A DNA stretch of 64,000 nucleotides from Neoechinorhynchus agilis (taxonomy: Eukaryota > Acanthocephala). Below are positions 23,783 to 34,734 of this stretch, piece by piece. Location of the stretch: positions 10,602,001-10,666,000 of the forward strand of contig CM121342.1 of the NCBI GenBank assembly GCA_051530055.1, given 5' to 3'. A model generated the notes under the pieces. It was not told where the DNA came from, did not search any database, and saw only the letters and a program-made list of their open reading frames with translations. How positions within the stretch are numbered: position 1 is the stretch's first letter; the number at the start of each line of letters is the position of its first letter. The position numbers and the translations under genes are program-made.

Positions 23783-24557
23783 GTTTTTCTTATATTCCCG
23801 ATTTACTTTAATGATAGAACAACAATTTTAGATTTTTTTGTTCATTGATACGTTTCACGCTCCTAAATTTTCATTGTTCATCATTAAAGAAAATGTCCTG
23901 TAGAGAACAATAGAACTGAATCATTGTCGGGGTCGATAATAGAAGTTTTTAGCTTGCGAGCGTGCGAATGATGAACTCCAGCGATGAGTTCCAACGGAAA
24001 TTCGTGTTGCTCATTGCTTTCTTTTGCTACGCAATTTCTTTTTAATGATAAAACATCAACATCCCTATCAAACGTTTGAACTTCACATCGAAAACATCTG
24101 CAATGTTGCATTATTTCGTAATGGTCATTTGCCCGCGTATTTGTCCGCTTTCGCTTGCTCGATACGTTTACAAATCCCTCTTTGGATTCCTTCCACGTGG
24201 ATAACTAAAATGCTGTAGCGGAGTTATCGAAAAAGTTTTTTGTTTTAATAAAACCAAGAGTGTCGATTATCGTTGAATTCTTAAAATAAACTTGTTGTTA
24301 TTTAATGGTATTCATATTTTTATAATTACTTACAAGCAATGCTCTGACTCAAACCGATCATTGTCGTGGAATATTATTGCAAAATTTACTAATTTTCGTT
24401 TCACTTCAATATTTGCATAAGTTGAAATTTATTTTAGTGAGGTTCGAAACATGTCATCTATAGTTAAAAACGCTTATAAAATTTCGATTAATAAGTTAAT
24501 GGGTAAAATGGGCGACGTGCAGTACTGAGATTGTTCGAAGAATGAACTGTTCATATT
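23783..24557. other. unassigned stretch with one possible exon
   Basis: On the minus strand near 24196-24119, after an acceptor-like CATTTTAG, the frame reads IHVEGIQRGICKRIEQAKAD and then KYAGK with a stop; a second minus frame 24111-23884 ends in a Leu-rich tail. Neither has a recognised family or an upstream partner exon. Noted as a weak candidate only. Confidence 0.25.
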
Positions 24558-24757
24558 GGTTGTTTTATCGCGAAGAACTTAAAATGATTTTATTTTAAAA
24601 TGCGATATTTCGGCACAATCATGGGCCTTTATCAAGGTTGTTAACTGAGAAAATACAAGTAATCCACTGCTAACAACCTTGATAAAGGCACAATATTGTG
24701 CCGAAATATCGGATTTTAAAATATAATCATTTTAATTTCTTCACCATAAAACAACCA
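24558..24757. repeat. hairpin element with GGCAC...GAAATATCGG arms
   Basis: About 200 bp, two inverted arms joined near 24650-24670. Each arm reads CAACCTTGATAAAGGC...GTGCCGAAATATCG, then TTTTAAAAT...ATCATTTTAA and a GGTTGTTTTAT end. The stem GGCACAA/TTGTGCC followed by GAAA has the same layout as the hammerhead-like cores elsewhere, with CTTGATAA in place of CTGANGA. Related to the copies at 40.7, 47.5 and 53.6 kb. Confidence 0.75.
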
Positions 24758-25330
24758 GTACTAAGATTATGTGTTTATCTGTGATTTACAGAGCCAATGA
24801 AAATTAGAAAAAGTCTATAATGTCTCCTGAATACAATCTAACGGTAATTGATTACTAACGAGAACCGTTCAATAGAAGCTGCGTCAATATGAGGTTCGTT
24901 ACGATCAACATAACATAAATAGTCTTAGCATAATTTTTTAGCTTTCCAAACGTTAGATATGGCTCAACGCTCAAACCGCTTTTCGTTTAATTAAAAAATA
25001 ATCATGCACAGGGTAGAAATGTTGTTCATTGGTTTTTTTTGTTAATATTTACTTGGCACATCGGATTTAATAAATTAATTTAATTTTTACGCCATAAACA
25101 AGCAAATTAATATCTACTTCTCATCCGCAAAACAAAAAATATATATCCATGGACGACTTAATGATTTATTTTTTGACAAATGGTTAGAAACTGATACTGA
25201 AGGTGAAACGCTATTTAATGAATTAAAATGATTATTCGAACTGACGGTGCTCCGGTATAGTTAAAGAAAGCTGTACCGAATATATTTGCATTACACTGTG
25301 TCAATCATCTACATATGCGCTGGTTATCTA
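24758..25330. other. unassigned stretch, probably part of the hAT relic
   Basis: No gene. At 25082-25103 it has the 20-bp motif ending TTTTTACGCCATAAACAAGC that recurs as terminal repeat at 52.1-52.2 kb and at 62.2 kb. The 5' end of the hAT element was not located. Confidence 0.4.
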
Positions 25331-25334
25331 AAAG

Positions 25335-26275
25335 TTCATGATTACATCGATTTTATATGCTCTTTGATTCAATGTTGGAATTCTTGGAAAACAAAGATAA
25401 TGATTTGCGACACAATTTAATTAGCTCAAAAAAATGACAAACTTATTCATTTGCCACACCGGATTCGTCATCCACCTCTCCGGATTCGTCATCTACTCCA
25501 AATTCAGGTGATCACGAGGACCCAATAAAACGTGTTACTATTATATCCTAATTTAAAACTGCGAAATAATTAATAACATTTAATCGAAACTAAAAGCGCA
25601 GTTTTTGCGTTTGTAGCAAAACTTTTTCTATACAAACAAATCCTAGGGAGATGATAATGTTCTAAGTTTGCAAATCTTTTGCAATTGCAAAATGGACATG
25701 AAGATTTACTTGCTTACTGTCAACACTTAACAGCTCTTCATGAAGATCTGAACGAAAGATTTGAAGGCACTGTTCACTTGGATATTCCCAACTGGGTGTT
25801 GAACCCTTCTACTTGTGGATAAACTTATATCCCAAATACAGATGAATTCATGCTCATCCAAGAGATACTTATTGAAACATCTACATATGAGCAACTGAAA
25901 CCAGTGTTTGAACAAGTATGCGATAAATTCTGGTTACAAAAACAGATACCAATTAAATATCCTACGTTATGTGTATTGTGCAGAAGTTGTTAATTGTTTT
26001 CCCTTCTTCCCATTTGGTAGAAAGTGAATTCAATGCCGCCATGAACCTCATAACAAACAAAAGAAACCGATTAGATCGGTGGTGGGGATTTACGGTTGCT
26101 GCTGATTGATTCGGATATCAATACCCATATCGCATTCAGTTCATCCAAGTCATTAAATTTGTATTTTGTTTTAAACGAAAGTTTTAAGTTATGCATTTAG
26201 TGGATTTTTCACCAGGGGTCGGCGTTCAAGTTTTTCACAGGTCAAGAAAGTTTGGGAACTACTGCACTAGATGGT
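25335..26275 (+). mobile_element. hAT-family DNA transposon relic (ZBED5/FAM200-like transposase)
   Basis: The C-terminal half of a hAT transposase is readable with frame changes. LEFLENKDNDLRHNLI near 25370-25425; HEDLLAYCQHLTALHEDLNE near 25697-25760 and RFEGTVHLDIPNWVLNP near 25757-25808; KFWLQKQIPIKYPTL near 25925; and the dimerisation block HLVESEFNAAMNLITNKRNR near 26010-26070. An end resembling hAT terminal repeats (AGGGGTCGG...AGTTTGGGAACTACTG) lies at about 26214-26271. Stops break the frame, so no product is expected. The N-terminal BED finger and 5' terminal repeat were not found. Confidence 0.8.
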
Positions 26276-26697
26276 CTACTATCGAAAATTAGTCAGTGAT
26301 GTTAACAAGTTTGCAGAAATTTATTTCAAAATAAAATTGCTATAATCAATCTAAAGCGTCAGCTCAAAACGAATCGCGGTCTAAAAATCGAAATACCATT
26401 TCACGTTCGTCTTTGACTTGATAAATATAATTATCTATATCCAGTTTTTCGAAAATTAGCAGTATCATTTTTTTCTGGTATTGGCAATTGAATTTATGGA
26501 CAGGGCAGGCCGTATCACTGTGTTCGATGGAGACGTTTCACGCTTTTCAAACTTCATTGTTGTTCATTGAACATAATTTTTCATGGATCCAATGGAATCG
26601 TAAGACCTCCGAGGGCGAATAAGAAAGTGGGAGGATGTGCGAATGTTGAATATCAGCACAAACCCACGTTGTTCATATGGACATATTTTGTTTGGTG
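26276..26697. other. unassigned stretch
   Basis: AT-rich DNA between the hAT end and the next hairpin element. No gene or repeat recognised. Confidence 0.4.
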
Positions 26698-26742
26698 ATT
26701 GAGAAAAGAGAGAGATTAATTTATTAATTCCTTTTCACAATA

Positions 26743-26770
26743 TTTCGTCCGTCTCGTTGGACTTCTTCAG
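26743..26770 (-). ncRNA. hammerhead-like motif
   Basis: Minus strand: CTGAAGA, extra A, GTCC, loop AACGAGAC, GGAC, GAAA. Stem II is a perfect 4-bp pair. Stems I and III not resolved. Confidence 0.35.
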
Positions 26771-26806
26771 GTCTAAGAGATAGGTCAGGATGGCTACGTT
26801 TTAGAC

Positions 26807-26834
26807 CTGAAGAAGTCTGACGAAACGGACGAAA
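26807..26834 (+). ncRNA. hammerhead-like motif
   Basis: CTGAAGA, extra A, GTCTG, loop ACGAAA, CGGAC, GAAA. The fourth pair is a T-G (U-G) wobble. It differs from the partner copy on the other arm, yet pairing is kept. Confidence 0.35.
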
Positions 26835-27003
26835 TATTGTGAAAAGAAATTAATAAATTAATCTGTTATGCGAGGTTGCTTTCAAATTTTAGAACAAAGT
26901 CACAGACTAGCTATTTCTCACGAGAGACACACAATGATGAGAGTACTTTTCATAGCGTATAGTTAGCGTGTTTATTTTTTTGCAAACTTAAAACTAGGAA
27001 AAT

Positions 27004-28923
27004 TTAACCTTTAATAACGGCAATTGGTCTAAGCTTTATGCACTTATTGCTTATACCCGCGGCATGGCAAGTATCGACAACATCGGTGACGTTCTTGTAC
27101 GAATCTGGAGCCTCTTCCATAACAAGTTTCGGTGAAGCGATTCTAATTGAGATTCCTTTAGCTTTCAGTTGATCGAGAACATCAAACCACTCTAACTCAC
27201 GCCTTGCCTTTGCTCTTGACAACGCTCGACCTGCTCCATGACATGTTGTTCCAAAAGTGAGTTGCATACTCTTCTCTGTTCCTGTGAGTACATAACTGCA
27301 TGTTCCCATTGTACCACCAATCAGCACCGGTTGACCAGTTAGTTGGTAATCAACGGGAATGAGCGGATGATGAGGAGGAAATGCTCGTGTTGCTCCTTTT
27401 CGATGAACCAATAAGCGACGTTCTCCTAATCCGGGAACGATGTGCTCTTCCATTTTGGCAATATTGTGGCAAACATCGTAGATTAAATGCATATCGAGAT
27501 CGTCCGGCGTCGATTGGAATACTTTTGCGAAAGCCTGCCTTGCAAGGAAAGTCATCGAAGATCGATTTACCCAGGCGTAGTTTGCCGCTGCACACATACC
27601 TTTATAGAGTGTGATAAGGTCAGTGTGCCGGAAAAAGATAAATATTGAATGTTAAGGCGAAAAAATGGAAAGACTTGTGGAATTGTTCTTACTACTTCAT
27701 GTTTTTTGGGCGAAAATGTGATATTTCGAACGCTAAAGAATATAAACATATGAATGCGTTGGAGGGGAGCTCAATTCAAATTTATGAACGGTGAACATCG
27801 GCAAAAATTGCAATTTTGTTTGGTTTAAAATGTTTTTTTGCTAGAGCTTAAACAGAATTGATTTTAAAACTCCGCTAAAATTCCCAATAAACTCGGCTTC
27901 AACTATATGGGCCAAGGTGCCGCTGCTAAAAATCCGGTTAAATTATAAAGCACAAAAATGCCGAAATTGACTTCATTACTACTCGTTAAAATAATTCTGT
28001 CCTTCTTCGCTATAGAACCGAGCACAAGCCAATTGTCGATCGTTTGTCTCTATTTTATCCCTCTTCATAACCTTTTCCATAACAACTAGACTATCCGTTG
28101 CTACTTGATGTCCAAGACCTCGACTACCGCAATGAATCATCACACATACTTGTCCGTTAAAATCAATTCCCATTTTCGAAGCGGCGAATTTGTCATAAAT
28201 CTCATCGACTACCTGAATTTCGGCATAATGATTTCCAGCTCCAAGGGTTCCCAATTGAGGCAATCCTCGTTTTTTCGCTCTTACACTAACCTTGTCAGGT
28301 TCAGCTTGCAGCATTCGTCCGTACTCTTCACAATGTTCTTTATCTTCAACCCATGAATATCCTTCCCTTAAAGACCAATCAACGCCCATCTCCAGAACTT
28401 CATCGAGATCCTGAGCATTCATCGGAATGATGCCTTTTGATCCAACACCAACTGGAATGTGATCAAACATACTTTGAGCTAATTGATCTTTGACAGGTTG
28501 AACTTGCTTCTCGGTCAAATTAGTCCTTAACAAACGAACTCCACAATTAATATCGAAACCAACCCCTCCAGGAGATACAATCGCGTCCGATTGACTTAAA
28601 TCGAACGCAGCCATGTTTCCAATCGCAAATCCATATCCACTATGAATATCAGGAAGTCCAACGCTGTTTCCAACAATACCGGGCAATGCGGCGACATTTG
28701 CAACTTGCTTAAGACCAGGCAAAAACCCACCTCCGATTCCACCGGCGGATGCAGCCATTCGACACGAATTACGAAGTTCATCAAACAAAAGCTTTTTGAG
28801 GCGATCGTTCACGTAAAACATTCCTTCAACTTTCATGTTAGCAACAAATCCTTTTTTGATACGAAATGAACAATCACTGATTTGTTCGATAAATGCGAGT
28901 TCCTGATCGAACGAACGGGACAT
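27004..28923 (-). CDS. RTCB: RTCB, catalytic subunit of the tRNA-splicing ligase complex
   Basis: RtcB/HSPC117 joins tRNA exon halves and XBP1-type mRNA halves using GTP and Mn2+. The start is the ATG at 28923 ([14 protein letters not shown], like human MSRSYNDELQFLEK), not the upstream in-frame codon. Exon 1 runs to 27984 and exon 2 from 27599 to 27004, giving 511 residues (human 505). Metal and guanylation residues are visible: [10 protein letters not shown] (Cys), GNHYAEIQ (His), [12 protein letters not shown] (His), [16 protein letters not shown] (His) and [12 protein letters not shown], the GMP-accepting His. HSGSRG has become HCGSRG, and about five residues (MAASA) are inserted after RNSCR. 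No GT-AG pair joins the exons in fr ame; excision of 27600-27983, whose ends are complementary, restores N-G-M as in human K-G-M. Divergent from the 29236 gene. Confidence 0.95.
27600..27983 (-). other. RTCB intron with complementary ends, not GT-AG
   Basis: Excised segment of 384 nt inferred from protein conservation (it could equally be 27601-27984, since both edges carry a G). The 5' arm GAGTAGTAATGAAGTCA (27984-27968) pairs with the 3' arm TGACCTTATCACACTC (27622-27607) with one bulge and a few mismatches or wobbles. The only nearby donor, GA^GTAGTA, leaves two bases of a codon, while the acceptor AAAG^GTATG also supplies two, so the GT-AG reading shifts the frame. Confidence 0.6.
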
Positions 28924-29235
28924 TGTTATGGAAAACGACGAATTTATTGCAAGGAAAAGTGATGAACAAAGATTACATGACGTCACAATAAACGTACGAT
29001 TCTTCCAGACAAAGGTCTTTAAAGATTTATTTTGCCGGCATTCAAGGTGGTTACGTCTGATTCAATGGAATTTTTCTTACGAGATTCATCACGCCTAAGG
29101 ACTCTTGACTAATTTTCCTGAATCCTTCAACCTCAAGATGTATTCTGGGCTCCAAAATGCAATTTCATTGAACCGACAAGTGTCTACGTCGTGAGTGCTG
29201 ACGTTTTCATTAGGTAACGAAATGCCTTCTTCTAG
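28924..29235. promoter_or_regulatory. bidirectional promoter region, RTCB and the acidic orphan
   Basis: 312 bp separate two divergent start codons. No TATA box is obvious. The last bases before 29236 are CTTCTTCTAG. Confidence 0.45.
29225..29235 (+). promoter_or_regulatory. acceptor site directly at the start codon (trans-splice candidate)
   Basis: CCTTCTTCTAG abuts ATG at 29236. A pyrimidine-AG acceptor with no room for a 5'UTR fits spliced-leader addition or a 5'UTR intron. Confidence 0.45.
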
Positions 29236-29892
29236 ATGACCACGAATTCCCGCAACGAGCATGAACCAGAAGTAGTTGATCAAGAGGTTTTATCCGTGAT
29301 TGAACAACAATTAACGGAAGACGAGTACGTCCTTGCTTTAAGAGGTGAAGACGGCAAAGAAGAATATCTCATTATCCCAGACGACTACGACGTCAGTTCG
29401 TTGCTTATGGACGAAGAGGTCAATCCATCAGTTAAGGAAGCGATAATGTCCGTCAAAGCACCGATGGAATCTCTTGATCCAATTGCTACTACCGCTCCAA
29501 CTGGAATGTCGGCGTCGTCCACTCTTCCCGAACCTAGTAATCGTGGACGAGCGGAGGATGAAGTTTTGCTTTATCAGACAAAACCGGTGCCCACACCAAC
29601 TGGCTTCCAAGAAGAATCATTTGTACGTCTCCCTCGGGATCGTTCGAATCCCCCGGCAATGCTGGAATTCTGTTTGGGATTCAAGGAAAACGAAGACGGA
29701 TTCGTTAGTGGATATCAGCAAGAGTTCTTAAATTTTTTGGTTGAAAAGAAGAATGAAGACGATCAAATTGTATTGGGTACGATTGGACGTGTTCCGGCAG
29801 ATGTGGATCCGCCAGTTACGGACAATGTGCCAATCGATTTGTCAGATGTTGCACTACAGGTCCCCACTGAGCCTATGGACATAGATGAATGA
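29236..29892 (+). CDS. acidic protein of 218 residues, unrecognised
   Basis: Intronless, complete, with an AATAAA signal at 29913-29918, 21 bp after the stop. The protein is strongly acidic (about one residue in five is Asp or Glu) with few basic residues, no signal peptide and no membrane helix. EDEYVLALRGEDGKEEYLII near residues 31-50 is a short hydrophobic/acidic block; residues 75-120 are Pro/Ser/Thr-rich and probably disordered; SNPPAMLEFCLGFKENEDGF near 138-157 is the next block likely to be ordered; the tail ends PTEPMDIDE. I do not recognise the family. The divergent pairing with RTCB says only that they may share a promoter. Confidence 0.7.
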   Translation: MTTNSRNEHEPEVVDQEVLSVIEQQLTEDEYVLALRGEDGKEEYLIIPDDYDVSSLLMDEEVNPSVKEAIMSVKAPMESLDPIATTAPTGMSASSTLPEPSNRGRAEDEVLLYQTKPVPTPTGFQEESFVRLPRDRSNPPAMLEFCLGFKENEDGFVSGYQQEFLNFLVEKKNEDDQIVLGTIGRVPADVDPPVTDNVPIDLSDVALQVPTEPMDIDE

Positions 29893-30509
29893 GTTTTGGG
29901 GAATCTCTTATGAATAAAACGTTAATGAGCACCCAGAAAAATCTTAAACTCTTTTTTTGTGATTTAGTTGGCCTAGAAATCATTTCTTTTTTGTTTTTAT
30001 ATCTATTCACAAACTACGGAAGGTACAAACTCGGCCAGTTTTTTCCAGGCCATTGAATTTTTCTTTATTTTTCCGAAAAGTGGCCAACCGATGTTTTTAT
30101 TAAGTATCTATGTTCGGCCTTTTAAGTGATTTTATGCGCTTCCCTGAACCAGATCGGTGGGCTGTGTGCCTAAGGAAAATTATCAGCGGGGAAAAGGACG
30201 AACATAGAAATTTAATAAAAAAAGGTGCCGGCTGGCCAGTCCTCAGAAAAATATATGTTTTAGTTTGGCCTTGTGGAATCGTCTATTTATTTTGCAGTGC
30301 TTCACGCATTTAAACCCGGTTGCCATTTTTGTCCCATTTAAATGTTCCCTTGTTATCGGTAGCCGTTGATTGACGGCCATTGCTTTAGAGGACAAAAAAG
30401 TCGAAGAAAAACATTGTATAAAAAGGTGTTTCATTGTGACTGTTCAATTCAATTTCGATCATTTAAAAGTTAGTTTTTCCGGAAGGATGTTGTATTAACA
30501 ACTCATTAT
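29893..30509. other. 3' flank and unassigned repeat-like DNA
   Basis: Contains a stretch near 30140-30180 (CTTCCCTGAACCAGATCGG...GGCTGTGTGCCTAA) that recurs near 56400-56445 as CCCTGATCCAATATATCG...GGCTGTGTGCCTAA, so part of it is a dispersed repeat. No gene supported. Confidence 0.45.
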
Positions 30510-31320
30510 TGTGAACATCATAGAAAATGAGATTGTCAACTCAATTGTAATATTAAGTTTATTTTTTATGGTCACACTTGGTTGCTTTTATAATTTTGCA
30601 GTTCTCTTTAGGTTTTTTAGAAACAAAAATATTTCCTTAAGACTTAAGTTTTTTATGGGCAATTGGGATGGCTGTTGTAATTATAAAGAGAATATTTATT
30701 TCCGTGCTTTCGCCGTCCAAAGGTGCGTGCAGTTATGGAGCGTGTTACAGTGGCGATATCGAAGCGGAACGTTCGTTCCGTCTGTAGACCAGTTCTGGAG
30801 GTTTGTCGAGCTGATGTCCAGAACTCTCCCTCGCATTGTCTACGGAAACGCCATCCGGGGGTAAATAGTTCCACCGGTGTTTGGCCAAAAACCTAACTCG
30901 TGTCGAGAGTTTTACTTTTCCGTCCATGATTTTGCGAACGGATTGAGTGCGTTCAGAACAGGTCATCTCTTAGACCAAGTTGCTACGAGTGCAAATCGAA
31001 TTTTGTAGGCCACGAACGATGCTGGACGTGCTTACGGCGATTTATGGTGTTCAGTTCTCGTCCGGATTTGCCCAAGTGTAGGTACGCTTCTGTGAACAAT
31101 CCGGACATCCATCCTCGATCGCCGCAGCAGCTTTCGAACATCACTAGTGAACTTTTTACTGATATATAGAATCCTGAGAATCGGTTTTCCTCCATATCGA
31201 TTCCGTGAACTATCATCCCTCCGCTTCTCTCTCTTGAATCACACAGCCGGTGGAACCGCATTATCTCTTTACGTTTAAAGCCATTATCGGCGAAAATTGC
31301 GTTCGCCATTCAAAAAACAA
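30510..31320. other. cluster of unassigned open frames, possibly a decayed element
   Basis: Plus frame 30511-30864 begins with a hydrophobic stretch; minus frames 31309-30983 (GGMIVHGIDMEENRFSGFYI near the middle) and 30966-30745 look protein-like but end without a recognised domain or splice partner. Plus-strand reading near 30980-31130 has a Cys-x2-Cys pair (CYECKSNF...CWTC). They may be pieces of one decayed gene or transposon. No family recognised. Confidence 0.3.
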
Positions 31321-31873
31321 AACTTGATCAACCATGCGGGCGAAAAATCAAGTAGCATTTCACAGCCCTATAAGGCCATTTAAATTCCCAAATTTATTAT
31401 AAAATGTGACTGCATTAAGAAATTTTTCATTACATTTTGTGTGATGGAGACGAAAATGATACTAAACTACAAACCGTGTATACATTTTCATAAAAATCCA
31501 ATATTTATAGTTTAAAACCGGCATTTGCGACTATATTTTGGATAACCAAAAATTGACCAGTTGGCGTTTTTTTTGCTGCATGTATTCCTTATTGTCCCCT
31601 TTTTAGGGACTAGATAGTCTGTATAAAATATCACTGTGGTTTTGGGAATCGGAAATATTTCTAAAGTTCTCCTTTTTCGATAAACACTTCAACACCGGGG
31701 CACTGATTGAAAAACTTCTCAAACACATTTCGTTGTAAGCTCACATTTTCCATTTCATACAGATCAGATGAATCAGATTGAGGCTTACATATATTTTTCA
31801 AATTTATAATCCTAACTTACAAATTATACTTGGCAAAGACAAGTCTTTTTATTTTAGTTTCTCGTCTAATATG
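31321..31873. other. unassigned stretch
   Basis: AT-rich DNA, 3' flank of the minus-strand gene that follows. No gene, RNA or repeat recognised. Confidence 0.4.
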
Positions 31874-32646
31874 TTACAATATGAACTGTTTTGCGTCTGA
31901 GATGTTCATGCGCCGAGTTTTAGGAGATGTGCTCGGTCTAGGACTAGATGACGATTCACGAGCGTGTTCACCGCTACTATTACTTCGACTGAATTTCTCC
32001 CTTAGTGATGCTTTAGACCAAGTACCAGTTCGTTCAGCAACTTCCTGATAGAACTTTTCGGCTGGCACAAATGTCAAAATGGACATATCGCGAGCGTGTT
32101 GTCTTAAAACTCGCCGCTCATGAAGCACTGAAGCGTACATTCCAAGATATTCTATTTTTAAATCAATATCATGTTGAGTTTCGTTATCGTCAACACCCAT
32201 TCGTATATGCACAAGAAAAGATTCGATATTGTTTTTGAATTCTCGTTCATAGTCGTCTCGTAAGTGCAGTGCAGCGATATGTTCATTGTCTTTTGCGTTT
32301 ATGTACATAGGTGGCAGCGGAATCGAAGGCGATAGAACTGAATTTGTTAGGTCTTCGAACGAATAACACTTCAGGTTCGAGTATTTAGCAATCATTTCAG
32401 GCAGGCGAAACCGAGCTCGGAGTTGATGGTAAAATCTTCGAACTAATTCGTGATCGCTCGCTCCAATCGACCTGGAAATAACGGCCCTGTAGACGGGAAA
32501 AATTGTGAAAAAAGAAGTATCCGTAAACAGGGTACTCACCAGTTGGCGTATCCATGGTGTCGCATCCGGTGAAGTATACGCTGAGCAAACTCAAAATAGA
32601 CGTGACTTGAGATCAGTTTTGGTTTTTCTATCTTTGTTATCCGTCG
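31874..32646 (-). CDS. unrecognised gene, last two or more exons
   Basis: Exons 32646-32540 and 32486-31874 are joined by a 53-nt GT-AG intron (CAACTG^GTGAGT...GTCTACAG^), and the upstream edge is a good acceptor (TTTGTTTCTAG^CGACGG). The joined 239 residues read SSHVYFEFAQRILHRMRHHG, then NWAVISRSIGASDHELVRRF, a predicted helical region with HLRDDYEREFKNNIESFLVH, and a Ser-rich basic tail (SSSSPRPSTSPKTRR). The 5' end is unresolved. A 40-codon exon at 34456-34337 (MSVTESIICSYCLNECEDFY...CPK^GTATCG) is phase-compatible and may be the first exon, giving 279 residues with a Cys-x2-Cys N-terminus. I do not recognise the family. Confidence 0.6.
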
Positions 32647-34336
32647 CTAGAAACAAAACAGAAATTATTATGTGATTTTTCTAAGGATAGAATCGTCAAA
32701 AATTGTCGCTCAGAAGATCACTGAGTTTGTCTGGCTGTAATGAATACCGCCTAGTTGTTATTAGACAACGAATCCACATACCATCGGAAAGGGAATTCAG
32801 TTTTCATGCTTAATATCTCAATATATTATCGATTGTGGATGTTTGACCGAAGGACGAAACCCTTAAAGTAACCACCGTTCACGGAATGAGAAAAACAAGA
32901 ACTACAAATGGGATACCGATTGTTTTACTAAGACGTTTAGTTTTCAATTTGAGGATTAAAATACAAAACCTCGAGCTAACGAAACGCCGAATATGTTGAA
33001 ACAATGCACATTTGTAATTAGAGAACTATAAAAGAGCGAATGCACCCAAAATGTTTATTTTCAAGTATGGAAACTACAAGGAAAATTAATCAATTAATTT
33101 AAAAAGGGTCTGCGATTATTTTCAATATTTTTCTTCTACATACTCCTCTACTCAACGCAAAATCGCCTATAATTTTCAAAAACACTCGATTCCGGTTAAT
33201 CGCATAAGCCGCTTATTTGGACAGAATCTTAAAGGACCGAAACAAATCTATGTATATAAGCTTAGTATCATTCGTTTATTAAACCAAAATTCCGCATAAA
33301 GGGGCAAAAGAGCATGACAGGGAAGATAAAAAAGAAGCCACAACCACTGAAATTTGATAAGAACATTTTGCCGTTGTGCTTCGCATGCTCCGAGAATTTG
33401 CTTTTAAATTTATATTTCAATCAACAAAGTTCGCACAATAAAGTTCATATTACATTTTAAATATATTAAATATAGCACTTCTCGTCTTGTAACAGGCCAC
33501 GTTCGTTTAATCGGACCAGCCGGTTATTTATTACCAAAATAATCGCGTCCCGACGTGGTCTGATTAAACCCAGAATGGACTGTATTATCATTTATATCGC
33601 AAAAAATAAAAGGAAAGGACGATTGTGCCTACAAATTTCAAACATATTTCCAGATAACTACCATGAAAAAGGTTTATAGTTGTGGTTATCATACTCAACC
33701 GGATAAAATATATTTTATTGAATTTAAATATTTCGTGAGGATGCCTCGTCTAAACAGTTATTGTAAAATTTCGAAAAAAAAATAATTTTTTAACTTTCTC
33801 TTTTATTTTGAAACTATTTACAATGACTGATGCGGCAAGGCTTCCTCGCAAAATATCTCGATTCAATAAAAAAAGCTTTATCCGGGGAAAACTTCGATTG
33901 ATTTAATAGAGGACTCTTTTTAAATAAAAGCTCCTGAAACCATAAACATTTAAGAAATTCCAATTGATTTAAAAACTTTTAAACAACAAGGTGAGTACTC
34001 ATTCTGCGCTCTCCAAAAACCTCGATTGATTTGATTTGATATTCGAGAGCCATCCGAGAAATTCCTGAACAAAAATCGAGTATACGAGGACAACAAACAA
34101 GGACCATTCCAGGAGAAAAAAAAATTTTACAAAATAAATTCCGTAATATTTTCTAGGGATAAAATCCAATCAAATGTTCGCAACCTAAATTAGGAACTAT
34201 AGGATTCCTTAAACGCTCCATACCTTGATCGAAAATTCCCGATGTTTCTGTCCATTATAACAATCATCAAGACGAAGATCCAAAGATAAACACTATATTA
34301 TCAGCTAGCTTAAAAGATCTTTACGGTTAACGATAC
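32647..34336. other. possible long intron or intergenic DNA
   Basis: If the exon at 34337-34456 belongs to the gene below, this is its 1.69-kb intron. It contains a copy of the dispersed hairpin motif near 33832-33860 (ACTGATGCGGCAAGGCTTCC). No other exon could be supported, though an ATG-bearing stretch near 32820 ends in a donor-like GATG^GTATGT. Confidence 0.3.
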
Positions 34337-34456
34337 CTTTGGACAAAGAATGGCTAATTCATCGTGTTCCCCTGATTCGGAGTTAGCCTCGATTCCGTAA
34401 AAGTCTTCACATTCATTAAGGCAATAAGAACAAATGATGGACTCGGTCACGGACAT
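34337..34456 (-). CDS. possible first exon, Cys-x2-Cys protein
   Basis: Reads MSVTESIICSYCLNECEDFY and continues acidic to ILCPK before a donor AAAG^GTATCG in phase 0. The Cys spacing at its start recalls the first half of a ZAD-type or other treble-clef finger. The next downstream exon in the same phase is at 32646. Joining them is inference. Confidence 0.3.
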
Positions 34457-34534
34457 TATCGGAATATTTCGAACCGCTTTCAAAAGAAAATGTTGATCCC
34501 AGCACGCCGGTTGGAGGAACGAGTATTCAGTCGT

Positions 34535-34585
34535 ACACACACGCGTGCGTGCGCGATGGAGACGCGTGTGTGTGTGTGTGCGTTT
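34535..34585. repeat. short CA/TG dinucleotide tracts, inverted
   Basis: ACACACACGCGTGCGTGCG is followed after a few bases by ACGCGTGTGTGTGTGTG, two short simple repeats facing each other. Confidence 0.7.
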
Positions 34586-34734
34586 GCCTCCAATGCAACG
34601 GCGCACAGACACCGACGATTTTGATGAGCGAGTTCACGGGCTGTTTAGTTGCTCGCTTAGGTTTTTAAAATATTTATAATGAACGAATATTCGATCGGTC
34701 GGGACGAGTTTCCCGAATATCAACAACTCAAAAC

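Larger units (their letters stand above)
26698..26868. repeat. hairpin element with two hammerhead-like cores
   Basis: Inverted arms of about 65-70 bp begin with GAGATTAATTTATTAAT and run into CACAATATTTCGTCC...TCTTCAGGTCT. The minus-strand core is at 26743-26770 (stem GTCC/GGAC) and the plus-strand core at 26807-26834 (stem GTCTG/CGGAC). Same family as 55728-55875 and 56011-56272. Confidence 0.85.

Noticed and set aside
24024-24218. 64-codon plus frame
   Set aside because: Antisense to a slightly better minus-strand frame, with no motif.
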